A DNA stretch of 64,000 nucleotides from Chitinophaga pinensis. Its GTDB lineage: Bacteria > Bacteroidota > Bacteroidia > Chitinophagales > Chitinophagaceae. Positions 24,993 to 34,569 of this stretch are shown one piece after another (position 1 is the first letter of the stretch; each line of letters starts with the position of its first letter). The notes under the pieces were generated by a model. It saw nothing but the letters and a program-made list of their open reading frames with translations. It ran no database searches and was not told the origin of the DNA. The position numbers and the translations under genes are program-made. Location of the stretch: NCBI GenBank assembly GCA_945865645.1, contig CAMBEI010000002.1, positions 62,001 to 126,000 on the forward strand. The letters are read 5' to 3'.

Positions 24993-27608
24993 ATGAAAAT
25001 TAGATACCTGGCATTAATCTGCATATGCTCTTTTTGGGGCAGCAAAAGCTATAGTCAGCTTATTGATAATTTTACTGATGGCGAATTTTATTCAAATCCT
25101 TTATGGATAGGCAGTAGTGCCGATTGGGTGATAAATTCTTCTTTACAATTACAAAGTAATAATACCAATACTAACAGTGTTTATTATTTAAGTACAGCTA
25201 GTAGCATAGCAACATCTGCACAGTGGGAGTTTAATACTCAAATAAGTTTTAATCCGTCTTCGGCAAATTATATTGATGTGTACTTAACTGCATCGGCAAG
25301 TGATTTATCTGCTAATTCTACCACTGGTTATTTTATACGAATTGGCAATACCGATGATGAAATTAGTTTGTACAGAAAAGATCTAGGGGGTATTGTGTTT
25401 GAAATTATTGATGGCATTAATGGGGCTTTAAATACCAGTAATAACACCATAAAAATAAAAGTAATTCGTAATGTTCTTAATCAATGGATACTGCTAAGAG
25501 ATTTGAGTGGTACAGGTAATAATTATTTTAATGAAGGATTCGTTACGGATGCTAGTTTTTTAAATTCTGCTTTTTTTGGTATCCTAATCAAACAAAGCAC
25601 AGCTTCTTTTTTTCAGCGTCATTTTTTTGATAATTTTGAAGTAAAAGTATTTGTACCCGATCTTACTCCTCCTGCTATTTTATCTACAACAGTCACTTCA
25701 TCTGCCACTATTGATGTACTATTTAATGAAACAGTAGAGCTTTTAAGTAGCGAGCTTGTTACTAATTATATTGTAAATAACGGTATTGGAATACCAGCAT
25801 CTTCGGTGAGAGATAGCTTAAACCATGCCTTACTGCACCTTGTGTTTAATGGATTTTTTTTTAATGGCTCTAATTATCAAATTGAGATAAATGGGGTTGC
25901 CGACTTATCAGGTAATGCGATTAGTAATGGAGTAGATAATTTTACTTTTTATATTGCAAAGCCTTATGATATTGTAATTGATGAGATTATGGCAGATCCT
26001 GATCCTCAGGTAGGGTTACCCAATAATGAGTGGATAGAATTAAAAAATACAACACCATTTCCTATTAATCTATTAGGATGGAGAATTGCAGACCTTACCC
26101 AACAATCTGGCACATTGCCTGCATATATTTTAAGGCCCGATAGTTTTGTGATTGTTTGCGCTAGCAGTGCGTTATCTGCTATGTTTATTTTTGGTAATAC
26201 ATTAGCAGTTGCCGGATTTCCTCTCTTAGATAATGCCGCAGATGGGGTTTACTTATTAAATACACAAGGAAATATTATTCATGCTGTAAATTATACCAAT
26301 AAATGGTATAGGAATGAATTAAAAAAAGAAGGCGGGTGGTCTTTAGAAATGAGGGATACTAAAAATCCATGTACTGGTTTTAGTAACTGGGAAGTAAGTA
26401 CTGACGCTAAGGGAGGTACTCCCGGAAAAATAAATTCAGCTGATACTAAAAACACAGATAATACACCCCCATTTTTAATGAGGGCTTATACTACAGACAG
26501 TTTGCATGTTGTTTTAATTTTTGATGAGCCCCTAGATATTACCCAAGCAGAATTGATTACAAATTACCAAATAAGCGATGGCGTTGGCCGTCCACAAACA
26601 GCCAATGCAATAGTACCAGTTTTTAATAAGGTGTTTTTAACATTGAATATACCCTTACAGCCCTATAAAACATATACCGTAATCGTTACAAGCGTTACAG
26701 ATTGTGTAGGAAACGGTTTGGGATTAAAGAATATAAAAAAAGTAGGTCTATCGTCTAATATAGATAGTTTTGATTTGGTGATTAATGAAATTTTATTTAA
26801 TCCAAAATCAAATGGAGTAGATTATGTAGAGCTTTATAATCGCACATCTAAAATAATAAATTTAAAAAATGTGTATATCGCAAATAGAAATACCGCTGGT
26901 ACTATCAGCAGTATTACACATTTAAGTATTGAATCTTATTTGTTATTTCCCGAAGAATTTATGGTAGTAACCTCAGATGCATTAATAGTAAAAAGAGATT
27001 TTATAGCTAAAGATATAGATGCTTTTATTGAAGTTGGTAGTATGCCTTCCTATAATAACGACAAGGGGGATGTGGTTATTTTAAATGAACAAGGAAAAAT
27101 TATTGACGAATTAGTTTATAACGAAAAATGGCATTTTAAATTGATAGATAATAGAGAAGGGGTAGCTTTGGAGCGCATTGATTATAGTATTGTAACACAA
27201 AATGAAAACAATTGGCATTCTGCAGCTACCAGTGTAGGATATGGAACACCATCGTATAAGAATTCGCAATACCGCATTAACTTACTTTTGGAGGCAACTA
27301 TAGTGGTAACACCTCAAATTGTTTCGCCAGATAATGATGGTATGGATGATTTTGCAACAATCGATTATAGTTTTTCTACCCCTGGATATCTAGGCAGCAT
27401 TACTATTTTTGATTTAACCGGCAGGGCAGTACGTTATTTGCAACGCAATGCATTGTGTGGTATAAAAGGCAATTTTCGTTGGGATGGGTTAGGTGAAAAA
27501 TTTGAACAATTATCCACAGGTATTTATATAATTTATGCTGAATTTTTTAATTTAAATGGAAAAAAAATACATTTTAAAAATACGATTGTGCTGGCGAGAA
27601 GAAATTAA
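24993..27608 (+). CDS. Secreted lamin-tail-domain surface protein
   Basis: This is a large exported protein (871 aa). The signal peptide covers residues 1-21 (MKIRYLALICICSFWGSKSYS). Residues 25-225 form a beta-rich module (Asn/Ser-rich, likely lectin-like). Ig-like segments near 226-325 and 490-585 begin TPPAILSTTVTSSATIDVLF and TPPFLMRAYTTDSLHVVLIF. Two lamin-tail domains start near 328 (IVIDEIMADPDPQ) and 592 (FDLVINEILFNPKSNGVDYV). The C-terminus (about 774-871) is a FlgD/CHU_C-like module (VSPDNDGMDDFATIDYSF, FRWDGLGEKFEQLSTGIYII), which suggests type IX secretion or cell-surface attachment. A role in adhesion or extracellular nucleic-acid binding is possible but unproven. Confidence 0.85.
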   Translation: MKIRYLALICICSFWGSKSYSQLIDNFTDGEFYSNPLWIGSSADWVINSSLQLQSNNTNTNSVYYLSTASSIATSAQWEFNTQISFNPSSANYIDVYLTASASDLSANSTTGYFIRIGNTDDEISLYRKDLGGIVFEIIDGINGALNTSNNTIKIKVIRNVLNQWILLRDLSGTGNNYFNEGFVTDASFLNSAFFGILIKQSTASFFQRHFFDNFEVKVFVPDLTPPAILSTTVTSSATIDVLFNETVELLSSELVTNYIVNNGIGIPASSVRDSLNHALLHLVFNGFFFNGSNYQIEINGVADLSGNAISNGVDNFTFYIAKPYDIVIDEIMADPDPQVGLPNNEWIELKNTTPFPINLLGWRIADLTQQSGTLPAYILRPDSFVIVCASSALSAMFIFGNTLAVAGFPLLDNAADGVYLLNTQGNIIHAVNYTNKWYRNELKKEGGWSLEMRDTKNPCTGFSNWEVSTDAKGGTPGKINSADTKNTDNTPPFLMRAYTTDSLHVVLIFDEPLDITQAELITNYQISDGVGRPQTANAIVPVFNKVFLTLNIPLQPYKTYTVIVTSVTDCVGNGLGLKNIKKVGLSSNIDSFDLVINEILFNPKSNGVDYVELYNRTSKIINLKNVYIANRNTAGTISSITHLSIESYLLFPEEFMVVTSDALIVKRDFIAKDIDAFIEVGSMPSYNNDKGDVVILNEQGKIIDELVYNEKWHFKLIDNREGVALERIDYSIVTQNENNWHSAATSVGYGTPSYKNSQYRINLLLEATIVVTPQIVSPDNDGMDDFATIDYSFSTPGYLGSITIFDLTGRAVRYLQRNALCGIKGNFRWDGLGEKFEQLSTGIYIIYAEFFNLNGKKIHFKNTIVLARRN

Positions 27609-27665
27609 ATTATTCTCGCAAAAAATTAGGTTGAAGCAATTATAATAAAAATCAATTGATTTATT

Positions 27666-27968
27666 TTATGGCGCTAGGTCATTAATTTCAATACTATCTA
27701 TCTCTTTATTGATGTTATTATCGGGCTTATTTTCTAATATATATTTTATAAGTAAATAACCGCCAAAAGCACAAACTATACAAAAAGCCAATAAGCTGTA
27801 CAAATCTTTTGTTCCAAATAATAAAACACCAAATACAAAGCCAAGTACTTCAAAAAAAAGCCATACACCAATCATAGTTAGTTTCCATCTTAATGGAGAC
27901 AAACCTTTTTTAATAGCCAAGCAGCCAATTTTTTTTGCAAGAAAGTAAAGTAAAATAAAATCTAACAT
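27666..27968 (-). CDS. Small membrane protein of unknown function
   Basis: This 100-aa hypothetical protein has three probable membrane segments (about residues 3-20, 32-50 and 58-78) and an acidic, Asn-rich cytoplasmic tail (ENKPDNNINKEIDSIEINDL). A GIW-like motif WLFFEVLGFVFGVLLFG is typical of small Bacteroidota membrane proteins without assigned function. It lies 58 nt before the sugar kinase gene on the same strand and could be cotranscribed with it. I recognise no family with confidence. Confidence 0.65.
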   Translation of the reverse strand: MLDFILLYFLAKKIGCLAIKKGLSPLRWKLTMIGVWLFFEVLGFVFGVLLFGTKDLYSLLAFCIVCAFGGYLLIKYILENKPDNNINKEIDSIEINDLAP

Positions 27969-28026
27969 TTGTTTCTATTAATGCGTTAAGCAGGATACAA
28001 TTGACCTTCTTATTTATATTTTATAA

Positions 28027-28950
28027 TTATACTAAATCAATATCAAAATTAACCAGCTGGACAAATTCGCTCAACCTTGCATCAATATCTTGCTTACTAA
28101 TTTCTTTAAGTCTTTCGGGTCCAAATTTTTCAACACAAAAGCTAGCCATTACGCTACCTACAATAATAGCTGTTTTCATATTTTCAAAACTAATATCTTT
28201 TGTTTTTGCCAGATGTCCAATAAAGCCTCCTGCAAACGTGTCGCCGGCGCCTGTGGGATCAATGACTTCTTCTAATGGCAATGCTGGCGCAAAGAAAACG
28301 TGTTCTTCATGAAACAATAATGCACCATGTTCTCCTTTCTTAATAATTAAAAATTGTGGCCCCATTTGTATTATTTTACGTGCAGCTTTTACTAGCGAAA
28401 GCTCTCCACTAAGCTGTCTTGCTTCTGCATCATTTACTAAAAGCACATCCACTTTTTTTAGTACTTCCTTTAAATCATCTATTGCAACGTCCATCCAAAA
28501 ATTCATGGTATCCAATACAATTAGTTTTGGGCGAACAGTTAATTGATCAATTACGCTCATTTGTAATTTGGGCATTAGATTACCCAACATTAAAAATTCA
28601 GCACCTTGATAAGCGTCGGGAACAATCGGGTTAAAATCTTCTAATACATTTAAATCGGTAATTAAGGTATCCCGACTATTCATATCCATATGATATATGC
28701 CACTCCAGAAAAAAGATTTTTTATCTTTTATAATTTCAACACCATCTAGTGAAATACCACGATTTTTCATTTCGGACATTTCCCCCTGCGGAAAATCGTA
28801 ACCCACTATAGATATCTGCTGTATGGGAGTTACAAAATTTGCAGCTGCATAAGCAACGTAAGTAGCGGAGCCGCCTACAATTTTATCTACTTTACCAAAA
28901 GGTGTTTCAATAGCATCAAAAGCCATAGTACCCAAACATATTACTGACAT
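28027..28950 (-). CDS. PfkB-family sugar/nucleoside kinase
   Basis: This is a ribokinase-fold carbohydrate kinase (307 aa). The N-terminal PfkB signature region reads VGGSATYVAYAAANFVTP, and the second signature with the catalytic Asp is DPTGAGDTFAGGFIGHL (about residues 225-241), including the anion-hole GAGD. The lid strand region carries FFWSGIYHMDMNSRDTLITD. Similar Bacteroidota proteins are labelled as bacteroidal sugar kinases or adenosine-kinase-like, and the sequence does not settle the substrate. The following gene on this strand is the small membrane protein. Confidence 0.9.
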   Translation of the reverse strand: MSVICLGTMAFDAIETPFGKVDKIVGGSATYVAYAAANFVTPIQQISIVGYDFPQGEMSEMKNRGISLDGVEIIKDKKSFFWSGIYHMDMNSRDTLITDLNVLEDFNPIVPDAYQGAEFLMLGNLMPKLQMSVIDQLTVRPKLIVLDTMNFWMDVAIDDLKEVLKKVDVLLVNDAEARQLSGELSLVKAARKIIQMGPQFLIIKKGEHGALLFHEEHVFFAPALPLEEVIDPTGAGDTFAGGFIGHLAKTKDISFENMKTAIIVGSVMASFCVEKFGPERLKEISKQDIDARLSEFVQLVNFDIDLV

Positions 28951-29044
28951 AAGTTGAATTTAGTATGTTTAATTAGAGTTGCAAAAGTAATTGATTAAAA
29001 TGATTTTAGTAAGTTGTGTTATTATAACAAAGATTATAGTAGTC

Positions 29045-29629
29045 CTAATTGGAAGGGTGTATATTAAAACTTTTTCTATGATGATTGCAAAGTCCATACT
29101 GATTAATTGCATTACGATGAATTGACGTTCCATATCCTTTATTTTTATTCCACCCATATTGAGGAAACGAGTTGTGAATTTGTTGCATAAAATCATCTCT
29201 ATATGTTTTAGCTAAAATGCTTGCAGCTGCAATGGAGGCGTATTTTCCATCGCCCTTAATAATACATTGATAAGGAATTTGATGATAAGGTATAAAACGA
29301 TTACCATCAATTAATAAAAATGAAGGTGTTTTTTTTAATTTCTTTAAGGACAGGTGCATTGCTCTAAAACTCGCTTGCAAAATATTTATTTCATCAATAG
29401 TTTTGTTATCTACCGATGCAACAGCAAAAGCAATACTTTCTTTTTCGATAATAGGTCTTAGCAGCTCTCTCTGTTTTTCGTTTAATTTTTTGCTATCGTT
29501 TAGCAAAGGGTGATAAAAATCTTTAGGAAGGATAACTGCTGCTGCAAAAACAGGTCCGGCATAGCAGCCACGTCCGGCCTCATCTAAGCCTGCTTCTAAT
29601 AAACCTTTATGTAAAAATGGGTACAACAT
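29045..29629 (-). CDS. rnhB: Ribonuclease HII
   Basis: RNase HII removes misincorporated ribonucleotides and RNA from RNA:DNA hybrids. The catalytic DEAGRG motif (Asp16, Glu17) is close to the N-terminus, with the third acidic residue in LLIDGNRFIP near residue 103 and the GDGKYASIAAASILAKTYRD signature at about 127-146. The 194-aa length is normal. It is transcribed toward the sugar kinase; an overlapping 75-codon frame at 28969-29196 is a shadow. The gene is divergent from ctaA. Confidence 0.95.
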   Translation of the reverse strand: MLYPFLHKGLLEAGLDEAGRGCYAGPVFAAAVILPKDFYHPLLNDSKKLNEKQRELLRPIIEKESIAFAVASVDNKTIDEINILQASFRAMHLSLKKLKKTPSFLLIDGNRFIPYHQIPYQCIIKGDGKYASIAAASILAKTYRDDFMQQIHNSFPQYGWNKNKGYGTSIHRNAINQYGLCNHHRKSFNIHPSN

Positions 29630-29757
29630 ATTTGTTTAATATTATTTGCTAAGTCAAAAAATAAGCAAATAATAGCTTGAATTTTAACATTTTGCATCAA
29701 ATATCTGCTAAAACAATAAAAAAACAACTCATTTTACAAAAACAACAATTGCTGTAG

Positions 29758-29765
29758 TAAATTTG
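29758..29765 (+). promoter_or_regulatory. Putative -7 box for ctaA
   Basis: TAAATTTG fits the Bacteroidota -7 consensus and ends only 8 nt before the ctaA ATG at 29774. A transcript from it would be nearly leaderless. No -33 TTG is present at a normal spacing. Confidence 0.45.
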
Positions 29766-29773
29766 CAGCTGAT

Positions 29774-30835
29774 ATGGATAATTTAAAACAATTGCGTGCT
29801 CAACGCCAAATTGCTCACTGGCTTTTGTCTGGTGTGGGCATGATTATAATACAAGTTTTAATAGGAGGCATAACCCGATTAACAGAATCAGGACTTTCTA
29901 TTACCGAATGGAAGCCCATTACAGGATCGTTGCCTCCTTTAAATGAACTAGCTTGGCAATTGGAATTTGATAAATATAAAATAACCGACCAATTTAAATA
30001 TGTGCACCAAGGGTTTACTTTATCCGAATTTAAATTTATATTTTTTTGGGAATGGTTTCACCGTATCTGGGCAAGATTAATGGGGTTGGTTTTTTTATTT
30101 GGTTTTTTTTATTTTTTAGCAGCAAAAAAATTTAATAATAACATGATTAGACCCATGGTCATTCTTTTTTTATTTGGAGGAGTGCAGGGTTATATAGGGT
30201 GGTTTATGGTTAAAAGCGGGCTGGTGCCTGAAAAATATTTTGTAGGCCATGTAGAACTCACCACACATTTTATTGCAGCGCTTGGTTTATTATGTTATAC
30301 GTTGTGGTTTGCCTTAAGTCTTTTAATAAAAGAAGAACAAAAAATATTTCATCCCAAACTCAAAAATTTTCTAGTATTAATTTTTATTCTATTATTTTTT
30401 CAATTGATATATGGTGGTTTTATGGCTGGTACACGGGCAGCAATAGTTGCGCCAACCTGGCCCGATATTAATGGCAGTATGGCTCCTGCTGCAATGTTTG
30501 AACTTTTACCTTTTACAAAAAACTTTTTTGCTAATCCTATCGCTATTCAATTTATTCACAGAGTCATTGCTTATTTGCTGGTTATATTAATTAGTATATG
30601 GTGGTATAAATCAAAATTAGTAATAGGCAATAAAATATTCAGCAGGGGTTCTTTTGCCTTAATTTTATTGGTGCTATTGCAGGTTATTTTAGGTATATTA
30701 ACTGTATTGTTTGCAACCTATCCAAGTGGCTTACTTTTTTTAGGGGTATCACATCAATTTATTGCTATGTTATTACTTATAACAATTGTTTTCTTAACGT
30801 TTGTTGTTAGAAGAAAACGGCTAAGCAATATTTAA
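29774..30835 (+). CDS. ctaA: Haem A synthase (COX15/CtaA)
   Basis: CtaA oxidises haem O to haem A for the A-type oxidase encoded at 4.3-10.3 kb. The 353-aa protein has about eight membrane segments. Haem-ligand His residues are at 96 (FWEWFHRIWARLMG), 159 and 165 (GHVELTTHFIAAL), 261 (QFIHRVIAYL) and 326 (GVSHQFIAML). The alphaproteobacterial/mitochondrial type-2 hallmark GGITRLTESGLSITEWKPIT is present near the N-terminus. The gene is divergent from rnhB and monocistronic. Placement about 20 kb from ctaB is an ordinary arrangement. Confidence 0.95.
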   Translation: MDNLKQLRAQRQIAHWLLSGVGMIIIQVLIGGITRLTESGLSITEWKPITGSLPPLNELAWQLEFDKYKITDQFKYVHQGFTLSEFKFIFFWEWFHRIWARLMGLVFLFGFFYFLAAKKFNNNMIRPMVILFLFGGVQGYIGWFMVKSGLVPEKYFVGHVELTTHFIAALGLLCYTLWFALSLLIKEEQKIFHPKLKNFLVLIFILLFFQLIYGGFMAGTRAAIVAPTWPDINGSMAPAAMFELLPFTKNFFANPIAIQFIHRVIAYLLVILISIWWYKSKLVIGNKIFSRGSFALILLVLLQVILGILTVLFATYPSGLLFLGVSHQFIAMLLLITIVFLTFVVRRKRLSNI

Positions 30836-30863
30836 GTGGGTGTAAAAATATTTTTTAAATAAA

Positions 30864-31763
30864 CTAAGGTATTAGTAGCTTAAATGCATTTTCTATAATC
30901 TCAATTTCAAATAAAGCGGCGGTTTCTGCAGGTTCGCCATCAATATGAAGTGGTGCAAGCTGTGGGTTTTTAATCGTAAGTTTTTTCGTATTAAAATAAT
31001 GAATATTTTTGCTGTGGTATTTCTTGTCTTTATAATTACGAACCTGTCCATTTTGTATTTGTTTTAAAATAGCCCATATCATTTTGAGTTTGCTCATTTT
31101 ATTTGCCACCACAATATCGAGCAATCCATCGTGTAAGCTAGCTTGTGGGGCAATAGTAAAATGATTTCCAAACTGATTGCTGTTGGCTATGCTAATAAAA
31201 AAAGCATCTGAATGAACTGTTGTTTCTTCTAATATTATTTCAAAAGAGTACGCTTTAGCAATAAAAAAATGGTTCACTGATTGCTTTATATAACTCACTA
31301 CGCCACGTTTTTTTTGTTTTGCAAAATTATGCGCCACCTGTGCATCAAAGCCTATGCCACAGAGCATACAGCTTAATTTTTTATTTATATAAAAACTATC
31401 AATATATACAGCGTTGCCGGTAAAAATAATATCAAGGGCATGGTGAATATTTTTTGAAATTTTTGCTGTAAAAGCTAGCCCATTACCGCTTCCCATGGGA
31501 ATAATGCCGATATTAACTGATAAACCCAGCAGCGCATTTGCAATTTGATTTACGGTGCCATCTCCACCGCAAACGATTATGTCTGTAATGTTTTCAGTAG
31601 CAATTTTTTCTTTTAGATATAAGTATTCCCCAGATGCATTTGTATGTAGTATTTCAAATGGAATATTTTTTTCAATTGTTTTATTTTTAATAATTTTCAG
31701 CAGCAATGCTCTATCTCCAGTACCGGAAATAGGGTTAATAAAATAAATAAATTTTCTCTTCAT
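30864..31763 (-). CDS. Diacylglycerol/lipid kinase family protein (YegS-like)
   Basis: This is a soluble lipid-kinase-fold enzyme (299 aa). The nucleotide-binding motif VCGGDGTVNQIANALLG (about residues 63-79) and the following LGIIPMGSGNGLAFTAKI are diagnostic of the DAGK_cat domain. The C-terminal beta-sandwich has the typical HIDGEPAE signature, with DGLLDIVVANK before it. It could phosphorylate diacylglycerol or another lipid and so recycle phosphatidate. Substrate cannot be decided by reading. It lies next to fabH on the same strand (23 nt apart), and a shared lipid-metabolism transcript is plausible. Confidence 0.92.
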   Translation of the reverse strand: MKRKFIYFINPISGTGDRALLLKIIKNKTIEKNIPFEILHTNASGEYLYLKEKIATENITDIIVCGGDGTVNQIANALLGLSVNIGIIPMGSGNGLAFTAKISKNIHHALDIIFTGNAVYIDSFYINKKLSCMLCGIGFDAQVAHNFAKQKKRGVVSYIKQSVNHFFIAKAYSFEIILEETTVHSDAFFISIANSNQFGNHFTIAPQASLHDGLLDIVVANKMSKLKMIWAILKQIQNGQVRNYKDKKYHSKNIHYFNTKKLTIKNPQLAPLHIDGEPAETAALFEIEIIENAFKLLIP

Positions 31764-31786
31764 AAAGCTATTTCTTCAACCTAAAT

Positions 31787-32851
31787 TTACCAACGAATTA
31801 TAGCGCCTGCCCAAGTAAAGCCACTACCAAATGCAGTAAGACAAACAACATCACCTTCTTTTATTTTTCCTTCTTCCCAAGCCTCGCAAAGGGCAATGGG
31901 TATTGATGCAGCAGTTGTATTTCCGTATTTTTGAATATTATTATATACTTGATCATCGCGTAAATTTAATTTTCGTTGTACAAATTGTGCTATGCGTAAA
32001 TTAGCTTGATGTGGTATCAATAAATCAATATTAGCAGTAGTTAATCCATTTGCTAATAAAGCTTCTTCCACCACTTCCGGCATTTTAATAATGGCTTTTT
32101 TAAATACAGCAGGCCCATCCATATTTGGAAAATTTTGTGCGTAATCTATCATAGCATGGCTCATAAACATCTGTCCTATTTCTGCTTTATCAAACGTGGC
32201 AAATGGCTCTGGTTGCCAATGATTAGCATGTGTACCAGGATTGTACATAGCAAGTATTTCAGCACTTTCGCCATCACTATGTAAATGTGTGCTTAATATA
32301 CCTTGTTCTTTTCCCGAGCTTGCCAAAGCATTGGTAGGCTGTAACACTACAGCACCTGCACCATCGCCAAAAATAACACTTATATTTCTACCTCTAGTAG
32401 AAAAGTCTAAACCAAAAGAATGCTTTTCACTTCCCACCACTAAAATATTTTTATACATACCAGTTTTAATAAATTGATCAGCAACCGATAAGGCATATAA
32501 AAATCCACTACATTGATTACGCACATCCAATGCTCCAATTTCCTTCATTTTTAAAGCGCGCTGCAATAAAACACCACAACCCGGAAAATAATAATCAGGG
32601 CTTAGTGTTGCAAAAATAATAAAATCAATTTCTTGCGGAGTAATTCCGGCTCTTTCTATGGCAATCTTAGCAGCTTCCACTCCCATGGTAGTGGTGGTTT
32701 CTCCCGTCCGATCGGCATAATGCCTTTCTTTAATTCCTGTCCGTTCCTGAATCCATTCGTCGGATGTATCCATATATTTTTTAAGATCTTCATTAGTGAA
32801 TACATTTTTTGGCACATAGTAGCCTATACCGGCAATTTTACTTCTTTGCAT
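31787..32851 (-). CDS. fabH: 3-oxoacyl-[ACP] synthase III family protein
   Basis: This is a condensing enzyme of the FabH thiolase fold (354 aa). The catalytic triad is complete: Cys114 in DVRNQCSGFLYAL, His281 in IPHQANLRIAQ and Asn311 in YGNTTAASIPIAL. FabH starts fatty-acid synthesis from acyl-CoA and malonyl-ACP. Some Bacteroidota carry several paralogues used in other pathways such as flexirubin or polyene synthesis, so an initiating role is likely but not certain. No rpmF-plsX pair is adjacent. A perfect 10-bp inverted repeat lies about 125 nt upstream. Confidence 0.92.
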   Translation of the reverse strand: MQRSKIAGIGYYVPKNVFTNEDLKKYMDTSDEWIQERTGIKERHYADRTGETTTTMGVEAAKIAIERAGITPQEIDFIIFATLSPDYYFPGCGVLLQRALKMKEIGALDVRNQCSGFLYALSVADQFIKTGMYKNILVVGSEKHSFGLDFSTRGRNISVIFGDGAGAVVLQPTNALASSGKEQGILSTHLHSDGESAEILAMYNPGTHANHWQPEPFATFDKAEIGQMFMSHAMIDYAQNFPNMDGPAVFKKAIIKMPEVVEEALLANGLTTANIDLLIPHQANLRIAQFVQRKLNLRDDQVYNNIQKYGNTTAASIPIALCEAWEEGKIKEGDVVCLTAFGSGFTWAGAIIRW

Positions 32852-32975
32852 GAAATTATTTATTTAGAGTGAGCAATTTACATAATAACCGATGATTTAC
32901 AACTGATTCAATGGTAATCAATTAGTCAATTAAGTAGGATTAAAGAGAGCGAAAACTTAGTTAATTTTAAGAATC

Positions 32976-33003
32976 AATTTTTACAGATGCAATTGTAAAA
33001 ATT
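32976..33003. terminator. Inverted repeat between obg and fabH
   Basis: AATTTTTACA (32976-32985) pairs perfectly with TGTAAAAATT (32994-33003) around an 8-nt loop. It lies 37 nt beyond the obg stop, as expected for an obg terminator, although no long T-run follows. An operator ahead of fabH is the alternative. Confidence 0.45.
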
Positions 33004-33039
33004 TTTACCCTTACTTGCTAAAAAATATAAAGTACAATT

Positions 33040-34044
33040 TTAATTTGTTATATTATTGTTTAATGTATTCCAAAGCAAGTCTTTTAATTCGATTAGTCCT
33101 TGTGTGGTTAAGGAGGAAATAAAAATATGTGGAATATTTTTAGGCAGTTCTTTTTGAATAGCTATTTTTAATTCATCATCTAGCATATCTGATTTACTGA
33201 TTGCAATCACAAAATCTTTGTGCAACATTTCGGGATTATATTGCTCTAGTTCATTATGTAAAATATCAAATTCTTTTTTATGGTCTTTGCTATCGGCAGG
33301 GATTAAAAAAAGCAAAATAGAATTGCGTTCAATATGTCTTAAAAATCTGTGACCAATGCCTTTTCCTTCGGCGGCACCTTCAATAATGCCAGGTAAATCG
33401 GCAATACAAAAACTTTTGGCATCTCTATATTCTACCACACCCAATTGAGGTACTAATGTAGTAAATGCATAGTCTGCAATTTTTGGTTTTGCTGCAGTAA
33501 TGCTGCTTAATAATGTTGATTTGCCCGCATTAGGAAACCCCACTAATCCAACATCTGCCAATACTTTTAGTTCTAATATTTTTATTCCCTCTAAACCAGG
33601 CTCCCCGGGTTGGGCATATTCGGGCGATTGGTTGGTGGCTGTTTTAAAATTACTGTTGCCTAAACCACCACGACCACCTTTAACTAAAATAATTTCCTGT
33701 GCGTTTTCTAAAATCTCTGCTTCTATTTCTCCAGTCTCTTCATTACGAGCAATGGTGCCTAAGGGCACTTCAATAATAATGTCTTTACCCGTTTTACCAC
33801 TCGAGTTATTTTTACTGCCATTTTCCCCGTCTTCTGCTAAAACATTTTTATAATAACGAAGATGTAAAAGAGTCCACAGCTGTGTATTACCTTTTAAAAT
33901 AATATGAGCTCCACGTCCCCCATCACCGCCATCGGGGCCACCCATAGCCGTTAATTTATTGCGCATAAAATGCTTACTGCCTGCGCCTCCATGGCCGCTA
34001 TGACAAAATATCTTGATCTGATCTACAAAGTTTGATTTTTCCAT
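33040..34044 (-). CDS. obg: Obg/CgtA GTPase
   Basis: This is an essential GTPase associated with the large ribosomal subunit and stress signalling (334 aa). The N-terminal Gly-rich Obg fold ([17 protein letters not shown] to [17 protein letters not shown]) spans residues 1-157. The G domain has G1 GFPNAGKST (169-178), switch TTLVPQLG, G3 DLPGIIEGA and G4 SKSD. There is no long C-terminal domain, which is usual outside a few phyla. A CACCTTTG box, near TAnnTTTG, lies at 34054-34061 just before the start. Confidence 0.96.
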   Translation of the reverse strand: MEKSNFVDQIKIFCHSGHGGAGSKHFMRNKLTAMGGPDGGDGGRGAHIILKGNTQLWTLLHLRYYKNVLAEDGENGSKNNSSGKTGKDIIIEVPLGTIARNEETGEIEAEILENAQEIILVKGGRGGLGNSNFKTATNQSPEYAQPGEPGLEGIKILELKVLADVGLVGFPNAGKSTLLSSITAAKPKIADYAFTTLVPQLGVVEYRDAKSFCIADLPGIIEGAAEGKGIGHRFLRHIERNSILLFLIPADSKDHKKEFDILHNELEQYNPEMLHKDFVIAISKSDMLDDELKIAIQKELPKNIPHIFISSLTTQGLIELKDLLWNTLNNNITN

Positions 34045-34165
34045 TATTGGCGCAAAGGTGAGTAAAATTTAAGGATTTATAAGCCTTTACTGTTTTTTAT
34101 ACAATTATTGTATTAATAACTTACAAACGTGATTACAGTTGTGAAATAAAAATAAAATTAAAATA

Positions 34166-34543
34166 ATGATCAAATTAGTTCTTATTATTTTGTCTATCTT
34201 ACTGAGTTACGACAATGCGAAACCTAAAATGCCTGTTTCAAAAAAAGATTTTTCAATTACTTCATCTAACAAATTACCTACATGTATAAAAAATAAAATT
34301 GACTCTTTTAAACTTATAGAGCTATACGAAAAGCCTCAGCGTGTGATAGAATATGTATACAAAGAAAAAAAAGTATATTATTTTGTAATGCCTTGTTGTG
34401 ATTTTTTTAATGAAGTGTATGATGAGTCATGTAATTATCTTGGAGCACCCGATGGCGGGTTTACTGGGAAAGGAGACGGTAAATTATCAGATTTTTTTAA
34501 AGAGGCTGCTAAAGAAAAATTAATTTGGGGATCCCCTAAATAA
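34166..34543 (+). CDS. Small exported protein of unknown function (DUF6970-like)
   Basis: This is a 125-aa protein with a short hydrophobic N-terminus (MIKLVLIILSILLSYDNA) consistent with a signal peptide or membrane anchor. The mature part has a Cys pair in FVMPCCDFFNEVYDESCNYL and ends APDGGFTGKGDGKLSDFF. The pattern of Y-x-F-x-x-P-C-C-D, then 'C-x-x-x-G-A-P-D-G-G', resembles a small Bacteroidota family that I recall as DUF6970. Function is unknown. The gene is divergent from obg and convergent with the paa cluster, so it marks the boundary of that operon. Confidence 0.7.
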   Translation: MIKLVLIILSILLSYDNAKPKMPVSKKDFSITSSNKLPTCIKNKIDSFKLIELYEKPQRVIEYVYKEKKVYYFVMPCCDFFNEVYDESCNYLGAPDGGFTGKGDGKLSDFFKEAAKEKLIWGSPK

Positions 34544-34569
34544 AATATTCAAATAGTTTTTTATTGCTA

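Noticed and set aside
28969..29196. A 75-codon ORF on the - strand
   Set aside because: It overlaps the end of rnhB in another frame and is not protein-like.
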